Source: Robertmurraya dakarensis
GTDB taxonomy: Bacteria > Bacillota > Bacilli > Bacillales > Cytobacillaceae
NCBI RefSeq assembly: GCF_900156875.1
Contig: NZ_LT707409.1
Span: 3,369,435 to 3,433,434, forward strand
Length of the DNA stretch: 64,000 bases
Reading direction: 5' to 3'
Position 1 is the first letter of the stretch. Each line of letters begins with the position of its first letter. The notes beneath the pieces were generated by a model. It was given only the letters and a program-made list of their open reading frames with translations. It was not told where the DNA came from and did no database searches. Below, piece by piece: positions 51,758 through 63,722 of the stretch. The position numbers and the translations under genes were made by a program.

Positions 51758-52720
51758 TTATTTAATTACCAAGTTTGGCTTCTTTTGCAAGCTGTGACGG
51801 CCTTCAATAAAACGAACCGTACCAGACTTTGCACGCATAACTAATGAATGGGTAGATGCAAAAGATCCTTTAAATTGGACTCCGCGAAGCAGCTCTCCAT
51901 CTGTGATGCCTGTCGCTGCAAAGATAGCGTCATCCCCTTTAACAAGGTCTTCCATAAGTAATACTTTGCTTACATCTAATCCCATCTTCTTACAGCGTTC
52001 TAGTTCTTCATCATTTTGCGGCAGCAGTCTTCCTTGAAGTTCACCGCCTAAGCATTTTAATGCAACAGCAGCGATTACCCCTTCAGGAGCACCGCCTGAT
52101 CCGAATAAAATATCAACACCTGTACGATTAAAAGCTGTGTTATAAGCTCCTGCAACATCACCATCGTTGATCAATTTAATACGAGCTCCCGCTTCACGTA
52201 TTTCATTAATAATCTTTTCATGGCGAGGTCGATTTAAAACAGTTGCGACAACATCTTCAATATCTTTTCCCTTTGCTTTCGCGACAGCTTTTAAATTATC
52301 TGTTACGGAAGCATTGATATCGATTTTCCCCACTGCTTCAGGACCAACAGCAATTTTATCCATGTACATATCTGGAGCATGGAGAAGGTTTCCATGGTCA
52401 GCAATTGCGATAACAGCAAGTGCATTCCAGCCGCCAGACGCAACAAGATTTGTTCCTTCAACGGGATCAACCGCTACATCCACTAAAGGTCCATTTCCAG
52501 TTCCGAGCTTTTCTCCAATGTAAAGCATCGGTGCCTCGTCCATTTCTCCTTCACCAATTACAACAGTTCCCTGCATGGGGATCGTATCGAAGACCTCTCT
52601 CATTGCAGTCGTAGCTGCATCATCTGCTTCGTCCTTTTTACCTCTTCCCATCCAGCGCGCTGATGCTAATGCGGCACCTTCCGTAACCCGCACAAGCTCC
52701 ATTGTTAAACTTCTTTCCAT
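51758..52720 (-). CDS. glpX: Fructose-1,6-bisphosphatase class II
   Basis: 320 residues, GlpX-type gluconeogenic phosphatase. Metal ligands are seen in [11 protein letters not shown] (~50-60) and [20 protein letters not shown] (~75-94); a further Glu lies in [22 protein letters not shown] at 52720 (MERSLTMEL) has GGGAG 8 bases upstream; a further in-frame ATG at 52735 sits on that site. It lies 49 bp after murAB and before rho, as in B. subtilis. Confidence 0.95.
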   Translation of the reverse strand: MERSLTMELVRVTEGAALASARWMGRGKKDEADDAATTAMREVFDTIPMQGTVVIGEGEMDEAPMLYIGEKLGTGNGPLVDVAVDPVEGTNLVASGGWNALAVIAIADHGNLLHAPDMYMDKIAVGPEAVGKIDINASVTDNLKAVAKAKGKDIEDVVATVLNRPRHEKIINEIREAGARIKLINDGDVAGAYNTAFNRTGVDILFGSGGAPEGVIAAVALKCLGGELQGRLLPQNDEELERCKKMGLDVSKVLLMEDLVKGDDAIFAATGITDGELLRGVQFKGSFASTHSLVMRAKSGTVRFIEGRHSLQKKPNLVIK

Positions 52721-52769
52721 GGTTTCATCTCCCAAACAATTCTTATATCAATATACAGTTTGCCCACTT

Positions 52770-54056
52770 TTAGGCATTTTTCATTTGATCAATTTCTTCT
52801 TTTGTCAAAGACTCCCGCCAAATCGTCGCACCAAGGCCATTTAGTTTTTCAACCAAATGACTGTAGCCTCTGTCGATATGATCAACCCCGGTAATTTCAG
52901 TGACCCCTTCGGCAATCAACCCAGCAATCACTAAGGCTGCCCCAGCACGCAAATCGCTTGCTTTCACCTTCGCTCCTTGAAGCTTAACAGGACCGCTGAT
53001 GATAGCTGACCGCCCCTCAACCTTAATGTTCGCATTCATTCTTCTGAGCTCATCAATATGTTTGAAGCGCGCACTATAAATCGTATCCGTGACCATGCTT
53101 GTCCCCTCTGCTTTCGTCAACAGTGACGTAAGCGGCTGCTGCAGGTCTGTCGGAAACCCTGGGTACACAAGTGTTTTCACATCAACCGGCTTAAAAGCGC
53201 TGGCTTTGCCCACAAATGCCTGATCATCTTTTGTTTCAATTGGTACACCCATTTCACGGAGCTTCGCAATCAAAGATTCTAAATGCTGCGGGATGATGTT
53301 ATCTATTAAGATCCCTTCCCCTACAGCAGCTCCTAAAATTAAATAAGTGCCTGCTTCGATTCGATCCGGAATGATCGTATGTCTGCAGCCATGGAGCTCG
53401 TCCACCCCTTCAATCCGGATGACATCCGTACCTGCTCCTTTAATCTTCGCACCCATATTCGTCAACAAGGTAGCTACGTCAATGATCTCCGGCTCTTTCG
53501 CCGCATTTTCAATAACGGTTCTTCCCTTTGCCCTTACGGCAGCAAGCATGATATTAATCGTTGCTCCAACACTGACCACATCAAGATAGATCCTCGCACC
53601 GACTAATTCATCTGCCCGCAAGTAGATGGCCCCTTGTTCGTTCGTCACTTTTGCTCCTAATGCTTCAAATCCCTTAATATGCTGATCAATCGGTCTTGGA
53701 CCTAAGTGGCATCCGCCAGGTAATCCAATGACAGCTTTTTTAAAGCGCCCAAGCATCGCTCCCATTAAATAATAAGATGCACGAAGCTTTTTCACCTTGC
53801 CATTAGGCAATGGCATTGAAATCATAGCAGAGGGATCGACAGTCATATCATTATTCGTAAACTGAACAGTTCCGCCGATCTCCTCTAAAAGCCCTTTAAG
53901 TATCTCAACATCAGAAATATCTGGTAAACCTTCAATCGTGACAGGTGAATCAGCCAAAATAGTCGCTGGTATTAGTGCAACGGCACTATTTTTAGCACCA
54001 CTTATCCGGACAGTTCCTTTTAAAGGATAGCCCCCTGCGATTTTGAGCTTTTCCAT
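52770..54056 (-). CDS. murAB: UDP-N-acetylglucosamine 1-carboxyvinyltransferase, MurAB/MurZ type
   Basis: 428 residues, paralogue of the MurAA gene at 11734-13047. [20 protein letters not shown] contains the catalytic Cys; [20 protein letters not shown] opens the protein. Two MurA enzymes are usual in low-GC Gram-positives, with MurAA the main one. Placement between tal and glpX matches B. subtilis murAB. Confidence 0.95.
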   Translation of the reverse strand: MEKLKIAGGYPLKGTVRISGAKNSAVALIPATILADSPVTIEGLPDISDVEILKGLLEEIGGTVQFTNNDMTVDPSAMISMPLPNGKVKKLRASYYLMGAMLGRFKKAVIGLPGGCHLGPRPIDQHIKGFEALGAKVTNEQGAIYLRADELVGARIYLDVVSVGATINIMLAAVRAKGRTVIENAAKEPEIIDVATLLTNMGAKIKGAGTDVIRIEGVDELHGCRHTIIPDRIEAGTYLILGAAVGEGILIDNIIPQHLESLIAKLREMGVPIETKDDQAFVGKASAFKPVDVKTLVYPGFPTDLQQPLTSLLTKAEGTSMVTDTIYSARFKHIDELRRMNANIKVEGRSAIISGPVKLQGAKVKASDLRAGAALVIAGLIAEGVTEITGVDHIDRGYSHLVEKLNGLGATIWRESLTKEEIDQMKNA

Positions 54057-54350
54057 CTCTGACTCCCTTCTAAGCCTACCCTAGCATATCGACTATTGAA
54101 CAAGTATGGTTATAGGCATACTCGATAAGTTAGGCTTATCATTTTTCGTTATGCTCAAAAATTCCACCTGTTTTCTAGCTGCTAGGAATCTTTTTCCAGT
54201 AAATACAGGCAAATTCCGACATTATTATCCTTATCCATATAGTTTACACGAAAAAACAATTTTCATGTATATTTATGAAAAAAAGTTTAATTTAAGAAAT
54301 AATACCTATTTACGGAACGAGAAAATGGTTAGCTAAAAGGCAGAAGATAG

Positions 54351-54995
54351 TTACCCGCGGTTGTTCCAATCAGCTAGAAATGCTTCAATTCCCTTATCTG
54401 TAAGCGGGTGGTTAAATAGTTGCTTAATGACCTTGTATGGAATTGTTGCAATATGTGCTCCTCTTAATGCAGCATCCGTAACATGCTGTGGGTGGCGAAT
54501 AGATGCAGCGATAATTTCTGTTTCAATTCCATGGATGGTGAAAATATCAGCAATTGTCGAAATTAAGTCTAAACCATTATGACCGATGTCATCTAATCTT
54601 CCTAAGAAAGGAGAGACATATGTCGCACCTGCACGAGCAGCCAAAAGTGCTTGATTAGCACTGAAAATCAGCGTCACATTCGTTTTAATTCCTTCTTTTG
54701 AAAAAGCAGATACTGCCTTTAATCCGTCTGGTGTCATCGGAACTTTAATCGTGATATTTGGAGCGATCGCCGCAAGCTCCTTTCCTTCTCTGATCATTCC
54801 TTCTGCATCAAGTGCAATAACTTCAGCACTTACAGATCCAGGCACTAATGCCGTGATTTCGCGCAAACGGTCCTCAAATGATACATTTTTTTCTTTTGCC
54901 ACAAGAGATGGATTTGTCGTCACACCTGCCACAATTCCTAATGCATACGCTTCTTTAATTTCTTCCATGTTTGCTGTATCAATAAAAAACTTCAT
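54351..54995 (-). CDS. tal: Transaldolase / fructose-6-phosphate aldolase family protein
   Basis: 214-residue short (TalC/FSA-type) aldolase. [21 protein letters not shown] at the start, Schiff-base Lys in [13 protein letters not shown] (~80-92), and [18 protein letters not shown] (~125-142). The family includes both transaldolases and fructose-6-phosphate aldolases; the pentose-phosphate role is more likely here. GAGGGAAT precedes the ATG. Between fbaA and murAB as in B. subtilis (ywjH). Confidence 0.92.
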   Translation of the reverse strand: MKFFIDTANMEEIKEAYALGIVAGVTTNPSLVAKEKNVSFEDRLREITALVPGSVSAEVIALDAEGMIREGKELAAIAPNITIKVPMTPDGLKAVSAFSKEGIKTNVTLIFSANQALLAARAGATYVSPFLGRLDDIGHNGLDLISTIADIFTIHGIETEIIAASIRHPQHVTDAALRGAHIATIPYKVIKQLFNHPLTDKGIEAFLADWNNRG

Positions 54996-55066
54996 CTGTT
55001 ATTCCCTCGCTTCTTTATGTTTTAATTATTCGCTTTGTTAGTAAGATTATCGCTATCACTCGCGCC

Positions 55067-55129
55067 GTGCTGAACCTCTCCATGTGCTGTTATTCTTTCA
55101 GAATAAAGGCACATTCCAAGGTCCAGCAC
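55067..55129. repeat. Structured interspersed repeat, copy C
   Basis: Core 55075-55121 (CCTCTCCATGTGCTGTTATTC ... AATAAAGGCACATTCCAAGG read in two pieces) with the inner stem TTATTCT / AGAATAA (loop TTC) and TGC/GCA, enclosed by CCT/AGG and the outer stem GTGCTG / CAGCAC (55067-55072, 55124-55129). Compared with copy A the outer stem bases are changed on both sides so pairing is kept. Located between tal and fbaA. Confidence 0.8.
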
Positions 55130-55175
55130 TCTGCTTTAATTCCATCATCAATTTTAAAATTAGTTGAAATAAATC

Positions 55176-55204
55176 AAAACCGCCCTATTAAAAGGCGGTT
55201 TTTA
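55176..55204 (-). terminator. fbaA terminator
   Basis: AACCGCC / GGCGGTT stem with a 9-base loop followed by TTGATTT on the minus strand. The pairing is good but the U-run is short. Confidence 0.75.
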
Positions 55205-55262
55205 TGAAGATCATTCCGCATTAACAGGATCGATCTATCTACGTGAGCGTTATAGAAAACTT

Positions 55263-56120
55263 TTATGCTTTACCAGAAGAACCGAATTCGCGCATTTTTC
55301 CGATAACCGTTTCTTTAATAGCGTCACGTGCAGGTCCTAAGTATTTACGTGGATCATACATATCAGGATTTCCAGCTAGTACTTCGCGAACTTTTTTCGC
55401 TGAAGAAATTTGGTTCTCTGTATTAACATTGATTTTAGCTGTTCCAAAAGAAATCGCTTTTTGGATATCTTTTGTTGGGATCCCCGTTCCTCCATGAAGA
55501 ACCAATGGCACACCAGTTGCTGCCCCGATCTCTTCCATTTCCTTAAAGCCTAGGTTTGGTTCTCCTTTATAAGGACCATGAACAGAGCCTAGAGCTGGAG
55601 CAAGGCAATCAATTCCAGTTCGCTTAACAAGCTCTTGACATTCCGCTGGATCAGCGTAAATTACGCCATCAGCAACAACATCGTCTTCTTGTCCGCCAAC
55701 TGTTCCTAATTCCGCCTCAACGGAAACTCCTTTTGCATGTGCATATTCTACGACCTTAGTCGTTTTTTCAATATTCTCTTCAAATGGATCATGAGAAGCA
55801 TCAATCATAACCGAAGTAAATCCAGCATCAATGGCTTCTTTACACTTTTCAAAGCTTGAACCATGGTCTAAATGGATAGCAACAGGCACTGTGATTTTGT
55901 AGTCTTCCATCAGTCCCTCAACCATTTTGACAACCGTTTTAAAGCCGCCCATATAACGTCCTGCTCCTTCGGAAACACCAAGAATAACTGGTGATTTTTC
56001 CGCTTCAGCAGCTTGAAGAATCGCTTGAGTAAACTCCAGATTATTTAAGTTAAACTGTCCAACTGCATAGCCTTCTTCTTTTGCTTTGATCAGCATTTCT
56101 TTCATAGAAACTAAAGGCAT
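55263..56120 (-). CDS. fbaA: Fructose-bisphosphate aldolase class II
   Basis: 285 residues, zinc-dependent glycolytic aldolase. Zinc ligands are in [13 protein letters not shown] (~80-92) and [16 protein letters not shown] (~205-220); the acidic ligand is in [15 protein letters not shown] (~130). Glycolytic and gluconeogenic; adjacent to tal and near glpX. AGGAGG precedes the ATG. Confidence 0.96.
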   Translation of the reverse strand: MPLVSMKEMLIKAKEEGYAVGQFNLNNLEFTQAILQAAEAEKSPVILGVSEGAGRYMGGFKTVVKMVEGLMEDYKITVPVAIHLDHGSSFEKCKEAIDAGFTSVMIDASHDPFEENIEKTTKVVEYAHAKGVSVEAELGTVGGQEDDVVADGVIYADPAECQELVKRTGIDCLAPALGSVHGPYKGEPNLGFKEMEEIGAATGVPLVLHGGTGIPTKDIQKAISFGTAKINVNTENQISSAKKVREVLAGNPDMYDPRKYLGPARDAIKETVIGKMREFGSSGKA

Positions 56121-56331
56121 CGTTCTTCCTCCTTATAAATGATATCTACCATCATTTTTTAGCATAACGTGTCTTATAAAGTTTTACCGTTTGCTAACTT
56201 GAATATGTACTGTGTATCGATTGTCTGATGGATAACTATTCCAAACAATCCATTTGTATCATATCAAAATGGAAAAAGAATTGCTACGATTCATCTTTAA
56301 TTTACAAACCGTTCACAAACGCATTATATGC

Positions 56332-56703
56332 TTAGTTTGCTTGTACCTTTATATATTTTTTCACAGCGGTACGAATATCATCAATATCAAAAGGTTTTGC
56401 AAAGTGAGTCAACGCTCCTAAATTCTTCGCCTCTTGAATCATGTCCAATTCGCCATAAGCAGTCATAATAATCACTTGAATATCCTGATCAATGACCCTC
56501 ATTCTTTTTAATATTTCAATTCCATCCATTCCTGGAATCTTCATATCAAGCAAAACTAAATCTGGTGAATGCTTTTGAAGAATATCCAACGCTTGAACTC
56601 CATTTGCCGCCTGATAGGTCTCGTACCCTTCTTTTTGGAGAACCTCGTTCAACAAGATCCGAATTCCAAATTGATCATCAACAATCAATACCTTTCCTTG
56701 CAT
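56332..56703 (-). CDS. spo0F: Sporulation phosphorelay response regulator Spo0F
   Basis: 123-residue single receiver domain. Acid pocket Asp9-Asp10, phospho-acceptor Asp53 ([15 protein letters not shown]), Thr in IMTAYG (~81) and Lys103 (THFAKPFD). No output domain: it receives phosphate from sensor kinases and passes it to Spo0B. The short terminal KYIKVQAN fits Spo0F. A sigma-H promoter precedes it; divergent from ywjG. Confidence 0.95.
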   Translation of the reverse strand: MQGKVLIVDDQFGIRILLNEVLQKEGYETYQAANGVQALDILQKHSPDLVLLDMKIPGMDGIEILKRMRVIDQDIQVIIMTAYGELDMIQEAKNLGALTHFAKPFDIDDIRTAVKKYIKVQAN

Positions 56704-56769
56704 AACAAAACACCTCTTTCTCCCTAATATCGTTTCTATGTACGCACTTCACCCTTATTCTCTTCTCCT

Positions 56770-56799
56770 TTATTCTATTTTGCTCTTACTATTTCCTGC
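56770..56799 (-). promoter_or_regulatory. Sigma-H promoter of spo0F
   Basis: Minus strand GCAGGAAAT (56791-56799), 12 bp, ATAGAATAA (56770-56778), matching the sigma-H form RNAGGAWWW-N11-12-RNNGAATWW at all defined positions. spo0F is a known sigma-H gene. The start would be about 60 bp upstream of the coding region. Confidence 0.7.
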
Positions 56800-56889
56800 T
56801 TAATTTCCTTTTTTTACGAAAGTGATGACATTTTACCTTTTAGCAAACGTTTTTTATAATAAGAACTGTCCAAAGGAGGTCATGTTAAA

Positions 56890-57417
56890 TTGCTTAAAAT
56901 GTTTTCAACTCAGTTAACTGGGTTATTAAATACCCTTCATGAAAAAGAAAGCTTTGCGTTTGAAGATAGCGCAAGACTTCTCGCCCAAGCCGCCGTTGGC
57001 GAAGGGAATGTTTACCTATATGGAGAAAAAGAAATGGATGCTGTCATTTCAGAAGCACTCTGCAGCACCGAACCATTTCAATCCGCAAAAAAATGGGATG
57101 GCAAGGATCCCTCCCTTTCCTATCAAGATCGGGTTATTATTTTCACAAGATACACCCATGATGAACAAGCAGTTGCAGCAGCCAAATGGCTTTTAGAAAA
57201 AAACATTCCATTTGTGGCGGTTTCAACCGTACTTCCCGTTGATTCTGAGGCAGATAGCTTAGCAGATTTAGCAGATGTTCACATTGATCTGCGTTTAAAA
57301 AAAGGCTTGCTTCCTGATGAAGAAGGAAATCGCTTTGGATATCCAGCATCCATCGCCGCTTTATATGTTTATTATGGAATTAAATTAACTTTTGATGAAA
57401 TTATTGCGGAATATTGA
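56890..57417 (+). CDS. ywjG: DUF2529 family protein (YwjG)
   Basis: 175 residues, DUF2529, SIS-like fold suspected, function unknown. Segments GEGNVYLYGEKEMDAVISEAL (~35-55) and VHIDLRLKKGLLPDEEGNRFG (~130-150) are conserved in Bacillaceae. Plus strand, divergent from spo0F and convergent with pyrG. It starts at TTG 56890, with AAAGGAGG ten bases upstream. Confidence 0.82.
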   Translation: MLKMFSTQLTGLLNTLHEKESFAFEDSARLLAQAAVGEGNVYLYGEKEMDAVISEALCSTEPFQSAKKWDGKDPSLSYQDRVIIFTRYTHDEQAVAAAKWLLEKNIPFVAVSTVLPVDSEADSLADLADVHIDLRLKKGLLPDEEGNRFGYPASIAALYVYYGIKLTFDEIIAEY

Positions 57418-57429
57418 GTAAAGCCAACT

Positions 57430-57466
57430 AAAAAAGACGTTCAGAACAAATTCTGCACGTCTTTTT
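57430..57466. terminator. Bidirectional terminator between ywjG and pyrG
   Basis: AAAAAGACGTTCAGAA / TTCTGCACGTCTTTTT stem (one mismatch) with a short loop, T-run on both strands, 8-13 bp from each convergent stop codon. Confidence 0.9.
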
Positions 57467-57473
57467 CAATTTA

Positions 57474-59090
<1,617 letters not shown>

Positions 59091-59201
59091 TTAATCAGTT
59101 TGTACATTATGGTGTTAGTTTAATGAATAAAATAGTGAAATAATTTGTGCTAGGGGAATACGATGTTTCTTTTGTTTATATTTAATATATCCTGACAAAA
59201 T

Positions 59202-59240
59202 AAAAAAACGCCCCACTTACACTGCAGTAAGGGAGGCGTT
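59202..59240 (-). promoter_or_regulatory. pyrG attenuator hairpin
   Basis: AACGCCTCCCTTAC pairs with GTAAGTGGGGCGTT around TGCAGT, then seven T on the minus strand. The 5' arm holds CCTCCCTT, able to pair with poly(G). In B. subtilis low CTP makes RNA polymerase add extra G at the start of the pyrG transcript, and the G tail blocks this arm, allowing readthrough. All parts are present here. Confidence 0.8.
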
Positions 59241-59278
59241 AGTTGCTATAAATAAAATCGTTCCTTTTAAAAGGAGCC

Positions 59279-59315
59279 CAAAAATGATTCTACAAGCACA
59301 TTCTTAAAAAGTCAA
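59279..59315 (-). promoter_or_regulatory. pyrG promoter with GGGC start
   Basis: Minus strand TTGACT (59310-59315), 17-bp spacer, TAGAAT (59287-59292), then 7 bp to GGGCTCC (first G at 59279). A start of three G before C is exactly what reiterative initiation requires. It lies directly after the rpoE stop. Confidence 0.75.
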
Positions 59316-59318
59316 CTA

Positions 59319-59894
59319 TTAAAAATCATCCTCTTCATCTGAATCAGGGTCTTCGTCTTCTTCGTCCAGTTCTTCGAATTCCTCGTCTTCATCCAAGAGA
59401 TCATCTTCATCTTCAAAATCATCTGCATCCTCGATATCGTCATCATCATCATCGTCATCGTCGTCTTCATCGATGTCATCAAAGTCATCTTCTGTTTCAT
59501 CTATGTCGTCGAAGTCGACATCTTCTTCATCTAGTTCATCATAATCTTCTAAATCAAGATCGTCGTCTTCATCAACAACCTTCTTCTTCGCTTTCTTCTT
59601 CTTTGGTTTCGCTTGTGTTACCGTATCCTCCTCTGTCTGATCAACAGGATACCAAACACGTAAGCCCCAGCGGTTTTCGCCTAAAGCCATGAACCGGCCA
59701 TCTATGTTTAAATCTGTATAAAATTGGGCAATTCTCTTTTTTACTTCCTCATCACTCAAATCAAGCGCTTTCGCAATTTCGTCTACTATTTCTTTAAAAG
59801 CAGCAGGTTGTTTATTACTATTGAGGACTTCAAAAGCGATTTCAATCCAAGACATCTCTTTTAATTGCTCTTGTGTATATTGATTTAGACTCAA
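59319..59894 (-). CDS. rpoE: RNA polymerase delta subunit
   Basis: 191 residues: N-terminal HARE-HTH fold (~5-80; QYTQEQLKEMSWIEIAFEVL, IAQFYTDLNIDGRFMALGEN) and a long acidic, disordered C-terminal half rich in Asp and Glu, including an Asp run. Delta increases RNA polymerase recycling and promoter discrimination. TTG at 59894 (MSLNQYTQEQ) follows AAAGGATG; an ATG eight codons upstream includes that site and would give an atypical N-terminus. Confidence 0.93.
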   Translation of the reverse strand: MSLNQYTQEQLKEMSWIEIAFEVLNSNKQPAAFKEIVDEIAKALDLSDEEVKKRIAQFYTDLNIDGRFMALGENRWGLRVWYPVDQTEEDTVTQAKPKKKKAKKKVVDEDDDLDLEDYDELDEEDVDFDDIDETEDDFDDIDEDDDDDDDDDDIEDADDFEDEDDLLDEDEEFEELDEEDEDPDSDEEDDF

Positions 59895-60100
59895 AGTTAT
59901 TGCACATCCTTTCACCATCTAGACACTTCAAAGGCATACTCGCTCTGATAGCATATTTTCCATTATAAACAAATTATTGGTCTTTATGCTACTTCTAGCA
60001 TGTGATTATTATACTTTTTTAAGAGGAAGTATAATTATGCCTTTCCCTCTGCATCACCATAGGTTTCAAAACCCTTCATTTCCTCCTATGAGCTTGACCT

Positions 60101-60277
60101 CTACCTCGATGGTTTTTTAAATTTTTTAGTTGATTTGCTGGAAAACTCTTTTTTTGCTAAGGAAAAGAAAATAATCGATAGAATGAAAAACGAAATCGCA
60201 CCAAGCTGATATTTATACAAATAGTACATCGCTGTTAAAAGCAACACCATACCGATAAATAAAGTAATTTTTTTCAC
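60101..60277 (-). CDS. Small membrane protein (58 aa), hypothetical
   Basis: Two hydrophobic segments (~4-20 and ~25-42) and a basic tail rich in Lys and Ser. GTG at 60277 has AGGAAG at 8 bases; a longer reading from 60337 has no site. It lies between icmF and rpoE. I do not recognise a family. Confidence 0.55.
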   Translation of the reverse strand: MKKITLFIGMVLLLTAMYYLYKYQLGAISFFILSIIFFSLAKKEFSSKSTKKFKKPSR

Positions 60278-60390
60278 TGCACTCACTTCCTGCGAAAAAG
60301 TAGCTTTCCTTTCCATATTGATTATATAGAAAAACAATTTAGTTTTGCTCTATATTTTTCTATAAATAACATTTTTTACATTATCGCAAA

Positions 60391-60428
60391 GAAAAAGGGC
60401 CTATAGCGTGAACTATAAGCCTTTCACC
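60391..60428 (-). terminator. icmF terminator
   Basis: GGCTTATAG / CTATAGGCC stem with a 6-base loop and CTTTTTC on the minus strand, 6 bp after the gene. Confidence 0.8.
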
Positions 60429-60433
60429 AACCA

Positions 60434-63400
60434 TTACATATTGCGGCGGTATTGACCTCCTACTTCGTATAAAGCATGGGTGATTTGACCAAGGCTAGCC
60501 ACCTTAACCGTCTCCATTAACTCAGCGAAAATATTTCCTCCGCTGACAGCTGTTGCTTTAAGGCGATTTAGCGCTTGTTCAGTTTGATCCCCATTCCTTT
60601 CCTGAAATTCTCTTAAGTTGTGAATTTGCAGCTCTTTTTCCTCTTTCGATGCACGAGCTAATTCCATTTTATCAATTTCCTCTTCTGACGGAGGATTCGG
60701 ATTTAAATAGGTATTAACGCCGATAATCGGAAGCTCGCCTGTATGCTTCTTCATTTCATAATACATCGATTCATCCTGAATTTTTCCGCGTTGATACTGT
60801 GTCTCCATCGCTCCGAGCACACCGCCGCGGTCATCGATTCGTTCAAATTCCTGCAGAACCGCTTCCTCGACTAAATCCGTTAATTCTTCAACAATAAAGG
60901 AACCTTGAAGCGGATTTTCATTTTTCGTTAAGCCATGTTCCTTTGTAATGATCATCTGAATAGCCATCGCACGGCGCACCGATTCTTCTGTCGGTGTTGT
61001 AATTGCTTCGTCATACGCATTTGTATGAAGAGAGTTACAGTTATCATGCAGTGCCATCAATGCCTGAAGGGTGGTGCGAATATCATTAAAGTCTATTTCC
61101 TGAGCATGCAATGAACGGCCGGATGTTTGGACATGATACTTAAGCTTTTGGCTTCGCTCATTAGCACCATACTTTTCTCTCATAACGGTTGCCCAAATGC
61201 GGCGCGCAACACGGCCAATCACCGTATATTCCGGATCAAGTCCATTTGAGAAGAAGAATGAAAGATTCGGTGCAAAATCATCTATATGCATGCCTCTGCT
61301 TAAATAGTACTCCACATAAGTTAGGCCATTTGCCAATGTAAAAGCAAGCTGCGAAATTGGATTCGCCCCAGCTTCAGCTATATGATAACCAGAAATCGAG
61401 ACAGAATAATAATTGCGGACTTTTTGATCAATAAAGTATTGCTGGATATCCCCCATCATTCTAAGCGCAAATTCGGTTGAGAAAATGCAGGTATTCTGGC
61501 CCTGATCTTCTTTTAAAATATCCGCTTGCACCGTTCCTCTAACCGTCTGCAATGTGCGCGCTTTAACTTCCTCAAGCTCTGCATCATTTAATGAACGCCC
61601 CAGCTCTTTTTCTTTCGCTTCAATCTGCTGCTGGATCGCCGTATTCATAAACATCGCTAATATGATCGGTGCCGGTCCATTTATCGTCATTGAGACCGAA
61701 GTAGATGGATGACATAAGTCAAAGCCCGCATAAAGCTTTTTCATATCATCAAGCGTACAAACGCTGACACCGCTTTCTCCTACTTTTCCATAAATATCTG
61801 GGCGGTAATCCGGATCTTCTCCGTAAAGGGTAACCGAATCAAATGCCGTACTTAACCGTTTTGCATCATCATCCTTTGATAAATAATGGAAGCGGCGGTT
61901 CGTTCTTTCCGGCGTTCCTTCCCCGGCAAACTGGCGCTTCGGATCTTCCCCTTCACGTTTGAATGGAAATACGCCCGCAGTATAAGGGAATTCACCCGGA
62001 ACATTTTCTTTGTATACCCATTTGATAATCTCGCCATAATCGCGGTATTTCGGCAGGGCCACTTTTGGAATAGAAAGTCCTGATAAGCTCTTTGTCTTTA
62101 AAATGGTGACGATTTCTTTATCACGAATTCTTGTAACAAATTGATCACCAGCATACTTTTCTTTTTTCTCTTCCCAGCCTGCCAAGATATTCTTCGATTG
62201 CGGTGAAAGTTTTCCTTCCACATCCTCTTTTAAAACCTCTAATGCTTTTAGGACCTCGCTATTTCCATCTCCAGCCTTTACTGCTTCAATCGTTCCTTCA
62301 ATTTGGAACAGCTTCCGGGCGAGTTCAGCCTGCTCTTCTGCTTTTTTATGATAAGTCCGTACCGTATCAGATATTTCCCGTAAATAATAGCGGCGGTCAT
62401 TTGGTATAATGACACTTTGCTTTTCAACAACAGCATTCTTGCTAAAAGTTGTCGTCAACTTACTTCCTGTTTTTTCGTTTAGGACTTCAACTAGTGCAGC
62501 AAACAAGGCATTTGTTCCAGCATCATTAAACTGGCTGGCAATTGTCCCGTACACAGGCATTTCATCCAAGTCTTTTTCAAAAAGCATGCGGCTGCGCTGA
62601 TACTGCTTTTGAACCTGACGCAGTGCATCTTCAGAGCCTTTTTTTTCAAATTTATTGATGACAATTAAGTCAGCGTAGTCAATCATATCGATTTTTTCCA
62701 GCTGTGAAGGTGCCCCAAACTCACTTGTCATCACATACATCGATACATCACAGATTTCTGTAATCTCGGCATCTCCTTGGCCAATTCCGCTTGTTTCCAC
62801 CACAACCAAGTCATAGCCGGCTGCCTTTACGACCGAAATCGCATCCTGGATAGCTAAGGAAAGCTCCGATTTTGATTTACGTGTTGCCAAACTTCTCATG
62901 TAGACTCGTGGAGAGAATATTGCATTCATGCGGATTCTATCACCTAAAAGCGCGCCGCCTGTTTTTTGCTTCGTTGGGTCAACGGAAAGGATCGCGATCT
63001 TCTTTTCCGGAATTTCGTTAATAAAACGGCGGATTAACTCATCTGTCAGCGAGCTTTTTCCTGCCCCACCTGTCCCGGTAATTCCCAATACAGGAACTGT
63101 CTTTCCAATCGCCTTCACCTTTTCCATGACAGAATCGATTGCAGCAGCGCTTTCTTTCTCTACTCCATTTTGGTGCTCAGCCAGAGTGATCAATTTGGCC
63201 GTGGCAATGGTATCTCCTGTGGCCAGCTTCTCAATGAATTGAGTCATTTCAGGAGTAACAGTTGGAAAATCACATTCTTCAAGCATGATATTAATCATTC
63301 CCTGAAGGCCGTATTTGCGCCCATCTTCAGGTGAAAAAATCCACGCAATCCCGTAATCATGCAGTTCTTTAATTTCTCTTGGGATAATAACACCGCCGCC

Positions 63401-63700
63401 CCCGCCATAAATGCGGATGTGGTCAGCACCTCTTTCCTTTAATAGATCATACATGTATTTAAAATACTCAACATGGCCCCCTTGATAAGAAGATACTGCA
63501 ATCCCTTGGACATCTTCCTGTATCGCAGCATTGACCACTTCTTCCACTGATCTGTTATGACCAAGATGAATAACCTCTGCACCGCTTGCCTGAATGATCC
63601 TGCGCATAATATTAATCGATGCATCATGACCATCAAAAAGACTCGAAGCCGTTACAAAACGCACATGATTTTTCGGCTTGTAAATTTCCTGTGTACTCAT
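60434..63700 (-). CDS. icmF: Fused isobutyryl-CoA mutase IcmF
   Basis: 1,088 residues, adenosylcobalamin enzyme. Domains: B12-binding (~10-150; [20 protein letters not shown], with the DxH cobalamin His), MeaB-like G-protein chaperone (~200-400; P-loop [17 protein letters not shown]), and the substrate-binding TIM barrel (~560-1050; [30 protein letters not shown]). It converts isobutyryl-CoA and n-butyryl-CoA, with a built-in chaperone guarding the cofactor. ATG at 63700 has AGGAGG and GGGAGAG upstream; an in-frame ATG at 63754 overlaps the TetR gene. It probably belongs to a branched-chain/fatty acid oxidation cluster. Confidence 0.95.
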   Translation of the reverse strand: MSTQEIYKPKNHVRFVTASSLFDGHDASINIMRRIIQASGAEVIHLGHNRSVEEVVNAAIQEDVQGIAVSSYQGGHVEYFKYMYDLLKERGADHIRIYGGGGGVIIPREIKELHDYGIAWIFSPEDGRKYGLQGMINIMLEECDFPTVTPEMTQFIEKLATGDTIATAKLITLAEHQNGVEKESAAAIDSVMEKVKAIGKTVPVLGITGTGGAGKSSLTDELIRRFINEIPEKKIAILSVDPTKQKTGGALLGDRIRMNAIFSPRVYMRSLATRKSKSELSLAIQDAISVVKAAGYDLVVVETSGIGQGDAEITEICDVSMYVMTSEFGAPSQLEKIDMIDYADLIVINKFEKKGSEDALRQVQKQYQRSRMLFEKDLDEMPVYGTIASQFNDAGTNALFAALVEVLNEKTGSKLTTTFSKNAVVEKQSVIIPNDRRYYLREISDTVRTYHKKAEEQAELARKLFQIEGTIEAVKAGDGNSEVLKALEVLKEDVEGKLSPQSKNILAGWEEKKEKYAGDQFVTRIRDKEIVTILKTKSLSGLSIPKVALPKYRDYGEIIKWVYKENVPGEFPYTAGVFPFKREGEDPKRQFAGEGTPERTNRRFHYLSKDDDAKRLSTAFDSVTLYGEDPDYRPDIYGKVGESGVSVCTLDDMKKLYAGFDLCHPSTSVSMTINGPAPIILAMFMNTAIQQQIEAKEKELGRSLNDAELEEVKARTLQTVRGTVQADILKEDQGQNTCIFSTEFALRMMGDIQQYFIDQKVRNYYSVSISGYHIAEAGANPISQLAFTLANGLTYVEYYLSRGMHIDDFAPNLSFFFSNGLDPEYTVIGRVARRIWATVMREKYGANERSQKLKYHVQTSGRSLHAQEIDFNDIRTTLQALMALHDNCNSLHTNAYDEAITTPTEESVRRAMAIQMIITKEHGLTKNENPLQGSFIVEELTDLVEEAVLQEFERIDDRGGVLGAMETQYQRGKIQDESMYYEMKKHTGELPIIGVNTYLNPNPPSEEEIDKMELARASKEEKELQIHNLREFQERNGDQTEQALNRLKATAVSGGNIFAELMETVKVASLGQITHALYEVGGQYRRNM

Positions 63701-63722
63701 ATCTCTCCCAACTCCTCCTAAC

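Noticed and set aside
59202-59240. Hairpin first read as a plain rpoE terminator
   Set aside because: A promoter with a GGGC start lies between it and rpoE, and its CCTCCCTT arm fits the pyrG attenuator; it may still end rpoE transcripts.
59450-59520. Asp-codon run in rpoE as an unstable repeat
   Set aside because: Acidic low complexity is normal for the delta subunit C-terminus.
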